The translations under genes were made by a program, and so were the position numbers. Of a DNA stretch of 64,000 nucleotides, positions 33,654-41,601 are shown one piece after another. Position 1 is the first letter of the stretch. Each line of letters begins with the position of its first letter. The notes beneath the pieces are model-generated. The model saw only the letters and a program-made list of their open reading frames with translations. It was not told the origin of the DNA and made no database searches. Source of the stretch: JADJPG01 sp964491875 (GTDB taxonomy: Bacteria; Verrucomicrobiota; Verrucomicrobiia; Limisphaerales; JADJPG01); the NCBI GenBank assembly GCA_964491875.1, contig CAZBIC010000001.1, positions 1 to 64,000 on the forward strand, in the 5' to 3' direction.

Positions 33654-36190
33654 CAGGCATTCGCCCGCGCGGGAGCAATGGTGCTATCGACAGTCACCTG
33701 AGAACCGCTCATGACCGGGCGTTGACCCTTGTGCCACCACAGCACGAGCGAGCTCGCGATGTAGATGCTGGAGTAGGTTCCCGTGATGATACCGACAAGG
33801 AAGGTGAAGGCGAAGTCATTGATCACGCCGCCGCCGAAGAGGTAGAGCGAGAGCGTGGCAAGGAAGACTGTGCCGGAGGTAATAATCGTGCGGCTAAGGG
33901 TCCGGTTGAGGGCGTGATTGATCAACTCGGCAAACGAACCTCGCACACCGAGTTTCAGATCTTCGCGGATGCGGTCAAAGATCACGATGGTGTCGTTGAT
34001 CGAGAAACCGATGATGGTAAGAATCGCCGCCACCATGGGAGCGCTCAATTCGCGGCCCGTCAGGAAATACCAGCCAATCGTCATCAAGATGTCGTGAATG
34101 ATGGCGACGACAGCGCCGACAGCAAACGAAAACTCGTAGCGGAAAGCTACGTAAATCAGGATGCCAAACATGGCCAGCAATGCGGAGACAATGGCGGTGC
34201 GCTGGATTTCAGCACCGACTGACGGACCGACCCGGTCCACGCTCAGCATGGCAAATCCAGCTTGCTTGAAATCCGTCGCGAGCGCCTGAGTGACCAGGGC
34301 GGTCGCATCCTTCTTTTCGTCCACCGTGCGAACCGTGACCTTCAAGCTCTCTTTGCCGTTGGACGGATCCTTCTGATACTGGATCGCCGCGCCACCGAGG
34401 CCGAGTTTTTCGACGCTCTCACGGACCTTGTCGACGTCCACCTTTTGGGTGAAGGCGAAGGTCATGTCATTGCCGCCAGCGAACTCGTGACCAAGCACGT
34501 CTTTACCACGATAGATTCCGTAGCCGATACCGACGACGATCAACATCCAAGAAGCAACGAAGGCCGGCTTGGACCAGCGGAGGAAGTCGTATTTCGAACC
34601 CTTGATGAACTGCAGCATGTTGAGCGAGACCAAGAGGTTCTTGGCGAGAAGGAAGTCGAAGATCAAGCGGGTCACCAGCAACGCGGTGAACATGCTGACG
34701 CACACGCCGATGGTCAGCGTGACACCGAAGCCTTTCACCGGGCCGGTGCCGAGCCAGATCAAGATGGTCGACGCGATCAGTGTCGTGAGGTTCGAGTCAA
34801 AGATGGTGCTGAACGCCTTATCATAACCGGCATTCAGAGCGCCCCTCATGGACTTGCCAGCAGCCAACTCCTCGCGAATACGCTCGAAGATGAGGACGTT
34901 GGCATCAACGGCCATACCGATGGTCAACACGATACCGGCAATGCCAGGCATCGTCAGGGTAGTTCCTACAGAGCAAAGCACGCCGAGGAGAATAACGATG
35001 TTCAACATCAACGCCGCATTGGCCACCACCCCGGCGAAGAGGTAATAGACAAGCATGAACGCTGCGACCGCAATGGTGCCGTAAACAGCTGATTTGACAC
35101 CACTCTCGATCGTGTCGCGACCCAGCGAAGGCTCCACGGTTCGTTCTTCGAGAATCTTGACCGGCGCTTCGAGAGGATTCTCAAGGACGTTCGCGAGTTC
35201 GAAAGCTTCCCGGACATCAAAGCTGCCGGTGATGACGCCACGGCCACCCTCGATCGGGCTGTTGATGGTCGGAGCAGAATAAAGTTCGCCGTCCAAAACA
35301 ATGGCCAGTTGGTAACGTCGATTTCCCTTCGGAGCGAATTCACGGGTGATTTCAGCGAACAGCTTGGCACCGTCCGGGTTCATTTCGAACTGAATCTCGG
35401 GCTCGTTGGTCACCGGATTGCGGGACACCATCGCGCGGGTCAGATAGCCGCCAGTCAAACCGCGTTCAGCGCCCTTCTTCACGAGGTAGGACATCACCTG
35501 TTTGCTACCATCGCGGCCCTTCACTTCTTCACGAAGCACTTCGTAACCAGGCTCGACGATGCCCTGGCTCAGCAACTCCATGCTCTCCGGGTGAACCATG
35601 CGGAATTCGAGGAACGCCGCCTTCTCGACCGTGGTGCGAGCGGAATCCATCTCGGATTGGGAAAGACCCGGGAGCTGAATCAAGATCCGATCTTCACCGG
35701 CTGGCTGGAGGAGCGGCTCGGCAACACCGAGTTTATCAACACGCTTACGGAGCACTTCGACGGCGTTTTCCAAGATGACCTGGCGCTCGGCATTGGTGGA
35801 GAGCTTCGAAGTATCCATACCCACGAGGAACGAGGTGCCGCCCTGGAGGTCGAGACCGAGCTTGATCTTGCCGGCTGCTTCCTTCTGGAGACGGTTGAGG
35901 ACCGCGGTGGAAGGATTCTTCTCACCTTTCACGCTGATGCGGTGGGCGAAATAAGGAACGATATCGTTGGTGCCCACGGCGTCCTTCAGGTTGCCGTAGG
36001 TGCGACCCGGCATCTCCTTCTGCAACTGGGTGGCGCGAGCCAGGATGTTGGAGAAAGTCGCGTCCTTGTTGCGAGCCTTGGCATCGAAGTCTGCGAGAAG
36101 GTCACGTCCGGTGGGCGGCGTCAATTCCACGAGCGAGAAGGCGACAACGAAGACGATGATCAGTAACTGCCAGAGATGCTTTTGATTCAT
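33653..36190 (-). CDS. secDF: SecDF fusion, protein translocase accessory
   Basis: 845 residues with 12 predicted membrane helices. The SecD half has the first helix at residues 7-23, the periplasmic KLGLDLQGGTSFLVGMD region and LEFRMV, then six helices from about residue 375 (with MAVDANVLIFERIREE). The SecF half begins near 560 (GHEFAGGNDMTFAF) and ends with INDTIVIFDRIREDLK and a C-terminal tail. SecDF uses the proton-motive force to pull secreted proteins across the inner membrane. Fused SecDF is common in some phyla. yajC lies 56 bases upstream, forming the standard pair. Confidence 0.95.
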   Translation of the reverse strand: MNQKHLWQLLIIVFVVAFSLVELTPPTGRDLLADFDAKARNKDATFSNILARATQLQKEMPGRTYGNLKDAVGTNDIVPYFAHRISVKGEKNPSTAVLNRLQKEAAGKIKLGLDLQGGTSFLVGMDTSKLSTNAERQVILENAVEVLRKRVDKLGVAEPLLQPAGEDRILIQLPGLSQSEMDSARTTVEKAAFLEFRMVHPESMELLSQGIVEPGYEVLREEVKGRDGSKQVMSYLVKKGAERGLTGGYLTRAMVSRNPVTNEPEIQFEMNPDGAKLFAEITREFAPKGNRRYQLAIVLDGELYSAPTINSPIEGGRGVITGSFDVREAFELANVLENPLEAPVKILEERTVEPSLGRDTIESGVKSAVYGTIAVAAFMLVYYLFAGVVANAALMLNIVILLGVLCSVGTTLTMPGIAGIVLTIGMAVDANVLIFERIREELAAGKSMRGALNAGYDKAFSTIFDSNLTTLIASTILIWLGTGPVKGFGVTLTIGVCVSMFTALLVTRLIFDFLLAKNLLVSLNMLQFIKGSKYDFLRWSKPAFVASWMLIVVGIGYGIYRGKDVLGHEFAGGNDMTFAFTQKVDVDKVRESVEKLGLGGAAIQYQKDPSNGKESLKVTVRTVDEKKDATALVTQALATDFKQAGFAMLSVDRVGPSVGAEIQRTAIVSALLAMFGILIYVAFRYEFSFAVGAVVAIIHDILMTIGWYFLTGRELSAPMVAAILTIIGFSINDTIVIFDRIREDLKLGVRGSFAELINHALNRTLSRTIITSGTVFLATLSLYLFGGGVINDFAFTFLVGIITGTYSSIYIASSLVLWWHKGQRPVMSGSQVTVDSTIAPARANA

Positions 36191-36246
36191 GGAGTGTGGC
36201 TGTAGGACAGTGGGTAAAACAGTTGAATGAGGAGTTACTTCCGAGC

Positions 36247-36606
36247 TCAGGTGGGGGACTGACTGGGCTCGCCTTCGCGTTCAGTGATTTCCGAAATGGC
36301 AGTCTTGAGCACTTCCAGCTTCGTATCCGCAGAACGAATGCTGACGCTGCGATCCTTGACCGTGATTACAATGCCAATGATGCCGCCGCTCGTGGTGACC
36401 TTGTCGCCCGCCTTGATACTCTTCATCATTGTATCGTGAGCCTTCTGGCGTTTCTGTTGCGGGCGGAGGATGGCGAAGTAAAAAGCGAAGAGCAGCAGGA
36501 ACAGGGGAAACATGTTCACATACCACGGAGCAGCAGGCTGCCCGTTGCCGGCCGGCTGGGACATGGCCAAAAGCCCGAGGAGCGAGTTCGCAGAGTTCCA
36601 AATCAT
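36247..36606 (-). CDS. yajC: Sec translocase accessory subunit YajC
   Basis: 119 residues from ATG 36606; the upstream open frame is not family-like. One membrane helix (PLFLLLFAFYFAILRPQQK) is followed by the signature RPQQKRQKAHD and KAGDKVTTSGGIIGIVITV. The N-terminus before the helix is somewhat long (about 30 residues) and rich in Ala/Gly/Pro. YajC binds SecDF at the inner membrane. First gene of a probable long operon continuing with secDF, alx, exoD and recJ. Confidence 0.94.
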   Translation of the reverse strand: MIWNSANSLLGLLAMSQPAGNGQPAAPWYVNMFPLFLLLFAFYFAILRPQQKRQKAHDTMMKSIKAGDKVTTSGGIIGIVITVKDRSVSIRSADTKLEVLKTAISEITEREGEPSQSPT

Positions 36607-36723
36607 AGTGCTTGGTTCAATTGAGCCGCTCAATCTAGGCAGGAAGGAGCTTTTGGCAAGCCTAACCTTGGCATCCGGGCACACCGCAATCGTTCTACCG
36701 TGGTTCTACTGTTCGCTCGCCCG

Positions 36724-36764
36724 GAAAACAAAAAGAGCGCTGAAGGTCAGCACTTTCAGCGCTC
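36724..36764 (-). terminator. Rho-independent terminator of the transaldolase gene
   Basis: Perfect 10-bp stem (36735-36744 with 36755-36764), 10-base loop, followed on the minus strand by a T-rich tract (TTTTTTGTTTTCC). Lies 20 bases beyond the stop. Confidence 0.88.
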
Positions 36765-36784
36765 CAAAAGGTCCGTTCGGAATC

Positions 36785-37747
36785 TCAGAGCCGCTCGGCG
36801 ATAAACTTCTCAAGCTTCATCGCATCCGCGTGGAACAGGCGAATTCCTTCCGCGGTCTTCTCCGTCGCCATCGCGTCTTCGTTGAAGAGCCAGCGGAATT
36901 TCTTCTCGTCCAGATCCAGCCGGGCAAGGTCGCTGGACGCGGCAATCTCCGGCTGCAGCCTGCGAACCAGCGGCGCGGTGTTCTTCTGGAGCTCACTCAA
37001 AAGCGCGGGACTGATGGTGAGCAAATCACACCCGGCAAGTTCCTGAATCTCGCCAATGTTCCGGAAGCTCGCGCCCATTACCTCCGTCGGATGACCAAAC
37101 TTCTTGTAGTAGTTGTAAATGTTGCGCACCGACAGCACGCCCGGATCCTCCGTCGGCGCGAAGTCCTTCCCCGTGCTCTTCTTGTGCCAGTCGAGAATGC
37201 GGCCGACGAATGGCGAGATGAGCCTGGCATTCACCTGCGCGCACGCCACCGCCTGCGCCAGAGAGAAGAGCAACGTCATGTTGCAGTTCGTTCCCTCCTT
37301 CTGCAGAACTTCCGCGGCGCGGGTACCTTCCCAGGAGGTCGCGATCTTGATCAAAATGCGCTCGCGACTGATGCCGTTCTTTTCGTAAAGGCCGATGAAC
37401 TTGCGCCCCTTCTCCACCAGAGCCGCGGCATCGAAGGAAAGGTTCGCATCCGTCTCGGTCGATACACGGCCCGGAACGATCTTGAGAATCTCGATTCCAA
37501 ACAATACCAGCAGATGATCAACAATGTGGCTCGCCAACGCTGATCGGGGAACATTGGCGTTCCGGTTGTCCGCCACCGCCTTCTCGACCAGGTGCTTGTA
37601 CTCCGGCATCAGCGCCGCCTTGAGAATGAGCGATGGATTGGTCGTCGCGTCGAGTGGCGCGTATTGCTTCAGCGTCGCGAAATCGCCGGTGTCGGCCACG
37701 ACCTTGGTGAACTGCTTGAGTTGTTCGAGCTGGCTGAGTTCTTGCAT
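36785..37747 (-). CDS. tal: Transaldolase
   Basis: 320 residues, normal TalA/TalB length. Motifs: LDATTNPSLILKAA near the N-terminus (residues 33-46), the Schiff-base Lys in ILIKIATSWEGTRAAEVL (near 133), GTNCNMTLLFSLAQA, SPFVGRILDW and a C-terminal FRWLFNEDAMATEKTAEGIRLF. It transfers a dihydroxyacetone unit between sedoheptulose 7-phosphate and glyceraldehyde 3-phosphate in the non-oxidative pentose phosphate pathway. It is alone: no transketolase or zwf adjacent. Followed by its own terminator. Confidence 0.96.
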   Translation of the reverse strand: MQELSQLEQLKQFTKVVADTGDFATLKQYAPLDATTNPSLILKAALMPEYKHLVEKAVADNRNANVPRSALASHIVDHLLVLFGIEILKIVPGRVSTETDANLSFDAAALVEKGRKFIGLYEKNGISRERILIKIATSWEGTRAAEVLQKEGTNCNMTLLFSLAQAVACAQVNARLISPFVGRILDWHKKSTGKDFAPTEDPGVLSVRNIYNYYKKFGHPTEVMGASFRNIGEIQELAGCDLLTISPALLSELQKNTAPLVRRLQPEIAASSDLARLDLDEKKFRWLFNEDAMATEKTAEGIRLFHADAMKLEKFIAERL

Positions 37748-37914
37748 AGGAATGATGATAAGACCGGCATCGGATTTACCCCTGACTCCACTGGTATCGG
37801 AGCCCCGGACGACAACACCTCACCCACGAGGTTCTGGCAACGGGAAACTTTCCATCACGGACATCAAGCGCGCCACGCCGAAAAAACCTCCGTCGACAGG
37901 AACCTTCCAGCGCG

Positions 37915-40900
37915 TCACGCCGCCTCAGCCAGCAGGCGATGAATGGAAGTCAGAAGCTTCTCCGCCGTGTAAGGCTTCATCAGGAACGAAATCTGTTCCA
38001 TGCCTGTCGCGTTCCGGACTTTCTCCCCGTCCAACAACCCGCTGGTGGCGATGACCCGCACGTTCGGATCGATTCGCTTCAAGACACGAATCGTCGCCGG
38101 CCCGTCCATGTGCGGCATCAGCATGTCCGTCAGCACTCCCCGAATCTCGTCCCGATGCGCAGTATAAGTCGCGACCGCTTCCGCCCCATCCCGCGCCGTG
38201 ATGACCTTGTATCCGAACGTTTCCAACGTTTCCTTCGTCATCGTCAACACGGATGCCTCGTCGTCCACCGCCAGGATCATCTCACCATTGCCCAGCGGCA
38301 TCTCCGACGTGGATGACTCCACCGGCTTTACCTGCACGCCCTCCTGCGCCGGCAGATAAACTACGAAAGTCGTCCCGCGGCCCACTTCGGTCTGCACCTG
38401 CACGAATCCACCGTGGCTCTTCACGATGCCCAACACTGTGGAAAGGCCCAGCCCGGTTCCCTTCCCCTGCTCTTTTGTGGTGAAGAACGGATCGAAAATC
38501 TTGTCGAGCACGTCAGGCGAAATCCCCGTGCCCGTGTCCGTCACCCGGATCATCACAAAGAACCCCGGCAAAATCATCGCGCCCTGATGCTGGATATCAC
38601 TTTCCAGCACATAATTCTCCGCACTGAGCGTTAAGGTGCCGCCGTTCGGCATTGCATCACGCGCGTTGACCGCGAGATTGACGAGCACCTGGTGCAGCTG
38701 TGTCGCATCGCCATTCACCACCCAGAGCGATTCGGAAATCTGGCTGCGGAACTGGATCGTCTTCGGAAACGTTTCACCCACCATCTTGGCCACGTCCCGC
38801 AACAGGTGACGCGTTTGCAATTGGACACGTTCCCCCTCCACTCCGCGGGCGAAGGTCAACACCTGTTTGACCATCTCGGCTCCTCTTCGCGTGCTCGTCT
38901 CAAGTATCGCCAGCATCCGCCGGCCCTGCGTGTCCGTGACCTTTTCCTTGAGCACATCCACCGACATCATGATCGGCGAAAGAACATTGTTCAGGTCGTG
39001 CGCGATACCGCCCGCCAGAGTCCCGATGCTTTCCATGCGCTGGGTGCGGAGGAACTGCGCCTCGATCTTCTTGCGCTCGCTCACATCGGTGTTGACCACC
39101 AGCATCCCGCGTGGCTTCCCGGCGTCATCCGTTAAAAGCGTCCAGCGGCTGTCGACGTTGATCACTTCATTGCCCCGGCGAATCAGACAGTCCGCATCCT
39201 GCCATTCGCCATGCTGAATCGTGCAGGCCTTCGCGCGTTCAAAATAGGTCGGTTCCGAGAACACCAACTGATTCACGACCTGCGCATGCGAACCCGAGGT
39301 TTCCCAACCGTGCATCCGCTCCGCAGACTTGTTCCAGTAGGTGCACCGATTATGCAGGTCGACCATTACGATCGAATCCCGCGACCGGTCCAGCAGCGCC
39401 GCCTGTTCCACGACTTTCTCCTCCGTCTGCTTGCGCACGATGCCCTGGGCCACGGTGTCTGCGATGCAACCCATGAGTTCCACTGCGTCGACCGGAAGCT
39501 TGTTCCGCGAGAACATCGCCATCACACCCACCAACCGGCCTTCCACAAAAAGCGGGAAACCGATTAACGCCACCAACTTCTCCTGAGTGACCCAGTCCTT
39601 GTCGATGATGTCGGGGTCCGTCGCGAGATTGGAACTCACTGCCGGCATCCGTTCCTTCGCGATCTTGCCGACCTTCAGCGTCCCGACGGGAATGCGGCTG
39701 TGCTGACCATCCAGGTGAGTGTAGATGCCCGCGCTCGCCTGCAACTCCAGCATGTCACCGTCGGCGCTCAACGTCCAAACCCGTGCGTAGGCGCCATCGA
39801 GATGTTTGACCACGCACTGCATCGCGCAATGCAGGAAGTCGCGCAGGCTGTCGCCGTTCGTAAGGCCGAACGCCACATCCGCCCGCAGCGCGGATTGCCG
39901 GGCCTGGCGAGTGCGAAGCGCATCCGTCTCGCGGCGGTCCGTGATGTCGCGAAAAACCACGACCGACCCGATCAAGATCGTTCCCTCGTGCACCGGCGTG
40001 CTCGTGTACTCGACAGGAAACGCCGTTCCATCGCGCGCCTTGAATTCGTCCGTGTCGCCGATAGAAACCGTTCCATCGATGAATGCCGCGCCCGTGAAAA
40101 GATCATCCTGCACCGCCGCCGTCCGTTGCAGCCGGAGCTGATGCAGAATCGAGCTCACCGGTTTACCAATCAACTCGGCGGCGGGCCAGCCCGTCAGCCG
40201 CGCGGCAGCGTTGTTCACGAACGTGATCGCACCCTGGACGTCGATGCCGAGAATGCCATCGCCGGCGGCGTTCAGGAGCAATTCGCTGCGCTTCCCGATT
40301 TTCGCCACTTCGTCTTCAGCCCGCCGACGCGCGGTGATGTCCGAACCGACACCCACATATCCGGTCAAGCCCTGTTGAAGATCGAACAAGGGTGTCATGT
40401 TCACCGACATCCAGTAGCGATGACCCCGACGATGCGAACACAGCATTTCGACGACGAACGGTTTCTGGCTGGCCAGTCCTTCGCGAAATCTTTGAACCAC
40501 GTTCAGATTCTGCAACGTCCCGAGAAACAGCGTCGCAGACTGTTTCCCGCGCGCATCCGTCAGCGCGTGACCGGTCATCTTGATGAAGCCCTCGTTGACC
40601 CAATTGATGGAACCCTCGCCGTCGGTGAAGAACACCGCGTGATCCGTGCGGCAGGCTACTTGCGCGAGCAACGACATCTCCTCGCTCCGGCGTTCCGCGA
40701 CGAACAGATGCCGAATCAAATATCCGAACACCCCCAGCAGGCAGAGAAACACAAACAGCATCGAACCCGCCGCCGCCGTCAGGGAGAGATTGTCACGAAC
40801 GTTAAACGTCCCGGCGATTACAGCCGACGAGTGATCTGAGGCCAGAAGGAAGGTGGCAACGAGGACGGAAGCAGCGGCGAAAAGCATGACGACGACGCCG

Positions 40901-40950
40901 ACCGTTCGCGCGCGTCTTGCCGACTGCCCATTCGCCACATCATTTCCCAT
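37915..40950 (-). CDS. Hybrid sensor histidine kinase (2TM-PAS-PAS-GAF-PAS-HisKA-HATPase-REC)
   Basis: 1011 residues. Two N-terminal membrane helices (residues 17-40 and 60-82) flank a short periplasmic loop. PAS domains at about 100-215 and 220-345, a GAF domain (about 355-510), a PAS domain (about 520-635), a HisKA dimerisation helix with phospho-acceptor His near 651 (GGIAHDLNN), an HATPase (about 700-865; N box VNLAVNARDAM, G boxes DTGTGISPDVLDKIF and GKGTGLGLSTV), and a C-terminal receiver with Asp near 942 (LTDMLMPHMDG) and Lys in MKPYTAEKLL. It probably sends its signal through a partner, not seen here. There are no output domains in the same chain. The loop between the helices is too short for a large ligand-binding domain. 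Confidence 0.93.
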   Translation of the reverse strand: MGNDVANGQSARRARTVGVVVMLFAAASVLVATFLLASDHSSAVIAGTFNVRDNLSLTAAAGSMLFVFLCLLGVFGYLIRHLFVAERRSEEMSLLAQVACRTDHAVFFTDGEGSINWVNEGFIKMTGHALTDARGKQSATLFLGTLQNLNVVQRFREGLASQKPFVVEMLCSHRRGHRYWMSVNMTPLFDLQQGLTGYVGVGSDITARRRAEDEVAKIGKRSELLLNAAGDGILGIDVQGAITFVNNAAARLTGWPAAELIGKPVSSILHQLRLQRTAAVQDDLFTGAAFIDGTVSIGDTDEFKARDGTAFPVEYTSTPVHEGTILIGSVVVFRDITDRRETDALRTRQARQSALRADVAFGLTNGDSLRDFLHCAMQCVVKHLDGAYARVWTLSADGDMLELQASAGIYTHLDGQHSRIPVGTLKVGKIAKERMPAVSSNLATDPDIIDKDWVTQEKLVALIGFPLFVEGRLVGVMAMFSRNKLPVDAVELMGCIADTVAQGIVRKQTEEKVVEQAALLDRSRDSIVMVDLHNRCTYWNKSAERMHGWETSGSHAQVVNQLVFSEPTYFERAKACTIQHGEWQDADCLIRRGNEVINVDSRWTLLTDDAGKPRGMLVVNTDVSERKKIEAQFLRTQRMESIGTLAGGIAHDLNNVLSPIMMSVDVLKEKVTDTQGRRMLAILETSTRRGAEMVKQVLTFARGVEGERVQLQTRHLLRDVAKMVGETFPKTIQFRSQISESLWVVNGDATQLHQVLVNLAVNARDAMPNGGTLTLSAENYVLESDIQHQGAMILPGFFVMIRVTDTGTGISPDVLDKIFDPFFTTKEQGKGTGLGLSTVLGIVKSHGGFVQVQTEVGRGTTFVVYLPAQEGVQVKPVESSTSEMPLGNGEMILAVDDEASVLTMTKETLETFGYKVITARDGAEAVATYTAHRDEIRGVLTDMLMPHMDGPATIRVLKRIDPNVRVIATSGLLDGEKVRNATGMEQISFLMKPYTAEKLLTSIHRLLAEAA

Positions 40951-41141
40951 TCAAGAGGAGATATTTGGACCTTCCGATTTCGGAGCTCCAATTCACCTCT
41001 GTACTTCGGGAGGAATGCCCGTCCCCTTGAACAGAATCTGCGCTCGCCGTACTCCGCTGAATTAACTGAAAACAAACACCTTCCTACAAGGACGGTCACC
41101 GGTCACCGGTGTTGAACGACGAATGCGAAGCCCGGAAAAGC
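40951..41141. other. Upstream region of the hybrid kinase, including a short direct/inverted repeat
   Basis: About 190 bases with no gene. CGGTCACCGGTCACCGGTG at 41093-41111 contains overlapping ACCGGT and GGTCACC units and could be an operator or just a small repeat. No other promoter-like element is clear. Confidence 0.35.
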
Positions 41142-41184
41142 TAAAACCCGCTACAACACTCCCCGAGGAGCGCTTGCAGCGGGT
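41142..41184 (-). terminator. Rho-independent terminator of the 50-residue protein gene
   Basis: Minus-strand stem of about 11 bp (41174-41184 with 41146-41156, one G-T pair), 17-base loop, followed by TTTTAG. Lies 67 bases beyond the stop of the small gene. Confidence 0.7.
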
Positions 41185-41250
41185 GATTCAACCCAACCAA
41201 CTATTCCGGCCCCGCCCACCTCAGATGAGCGACGCAAAATTCAATCCAGC

Positions 41251-41403
41251 CTAGGCCGCGGAACGAAGCTGCTGACGGTCGCGAGCTTCCGCTTGCGCGG
41301 TCTCACGCTCAGCAGCGCGAATGTAGCGGGTGACGAAGAGGAGATAGGTTCCGGGAATCGCGAATCCAAGAATGATGATCAAAACTTCAGTAAGACCGAG
41401 CAT
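41251..41403 (-). CDS. 50-residue single-pass membrane protein
   Basis: From ATG 41403: MLGLTEVLIIILGFAIPG then TYLLFVTRYIRAAERETAQAEARD. One membrane helix near the N-terminus and an amphipathic, Arg/Glu/Gln-rich cytoplasmic helix. The upstream frame (to 41478) is not convincing. An AGAAAGAAA purine stretch precedes the ATG and a terminator follows, so it looks like a real monocistronic small gene. Family unknown. It lies between the giant surface protein and the hybrid kinase. Confidence 0.6.
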   Translation of the reverse strand: MLGLTEVLIIILGFAIPGTYLLFVTRYIRAAERETAQAEARDRQQLRSAA

Positions 41404-41601
41404 AGGCGTTTCTTTCTTCCGCAGGCGACCAGTCGCACCTGAAGCGTCTGATGTCGGCCCGCTGGACGTAAGGTGCAAAGCGCCGTGGATTCCCGCTCTT
41501 CGTCTGTTGGCCAGCCCTTAACATTTCTTGCGTCCCCGGCTCAATTCCGGGCAATCACAACAACGCCAGCCGGCTGTTCTCGTGTCGATGCTTTCTCGCC
41601 G

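Noticed and set aside
33653..33760. Mn riboswitch (yybP-ykoY) before the alx-like gene
   Set aside because: The alx ATG overlaps the secDF stop, so no untranslated leader exists. The shorter terC also has too little leader space (52 bases).
41093..41111. GGTCACC/ACCGGT overlapping repeat as part of a larger repeat family or array
   Set aside because: Only two and a half units, no spacer pattern and no similar copies noticed. Too short to call more than a possible operator.
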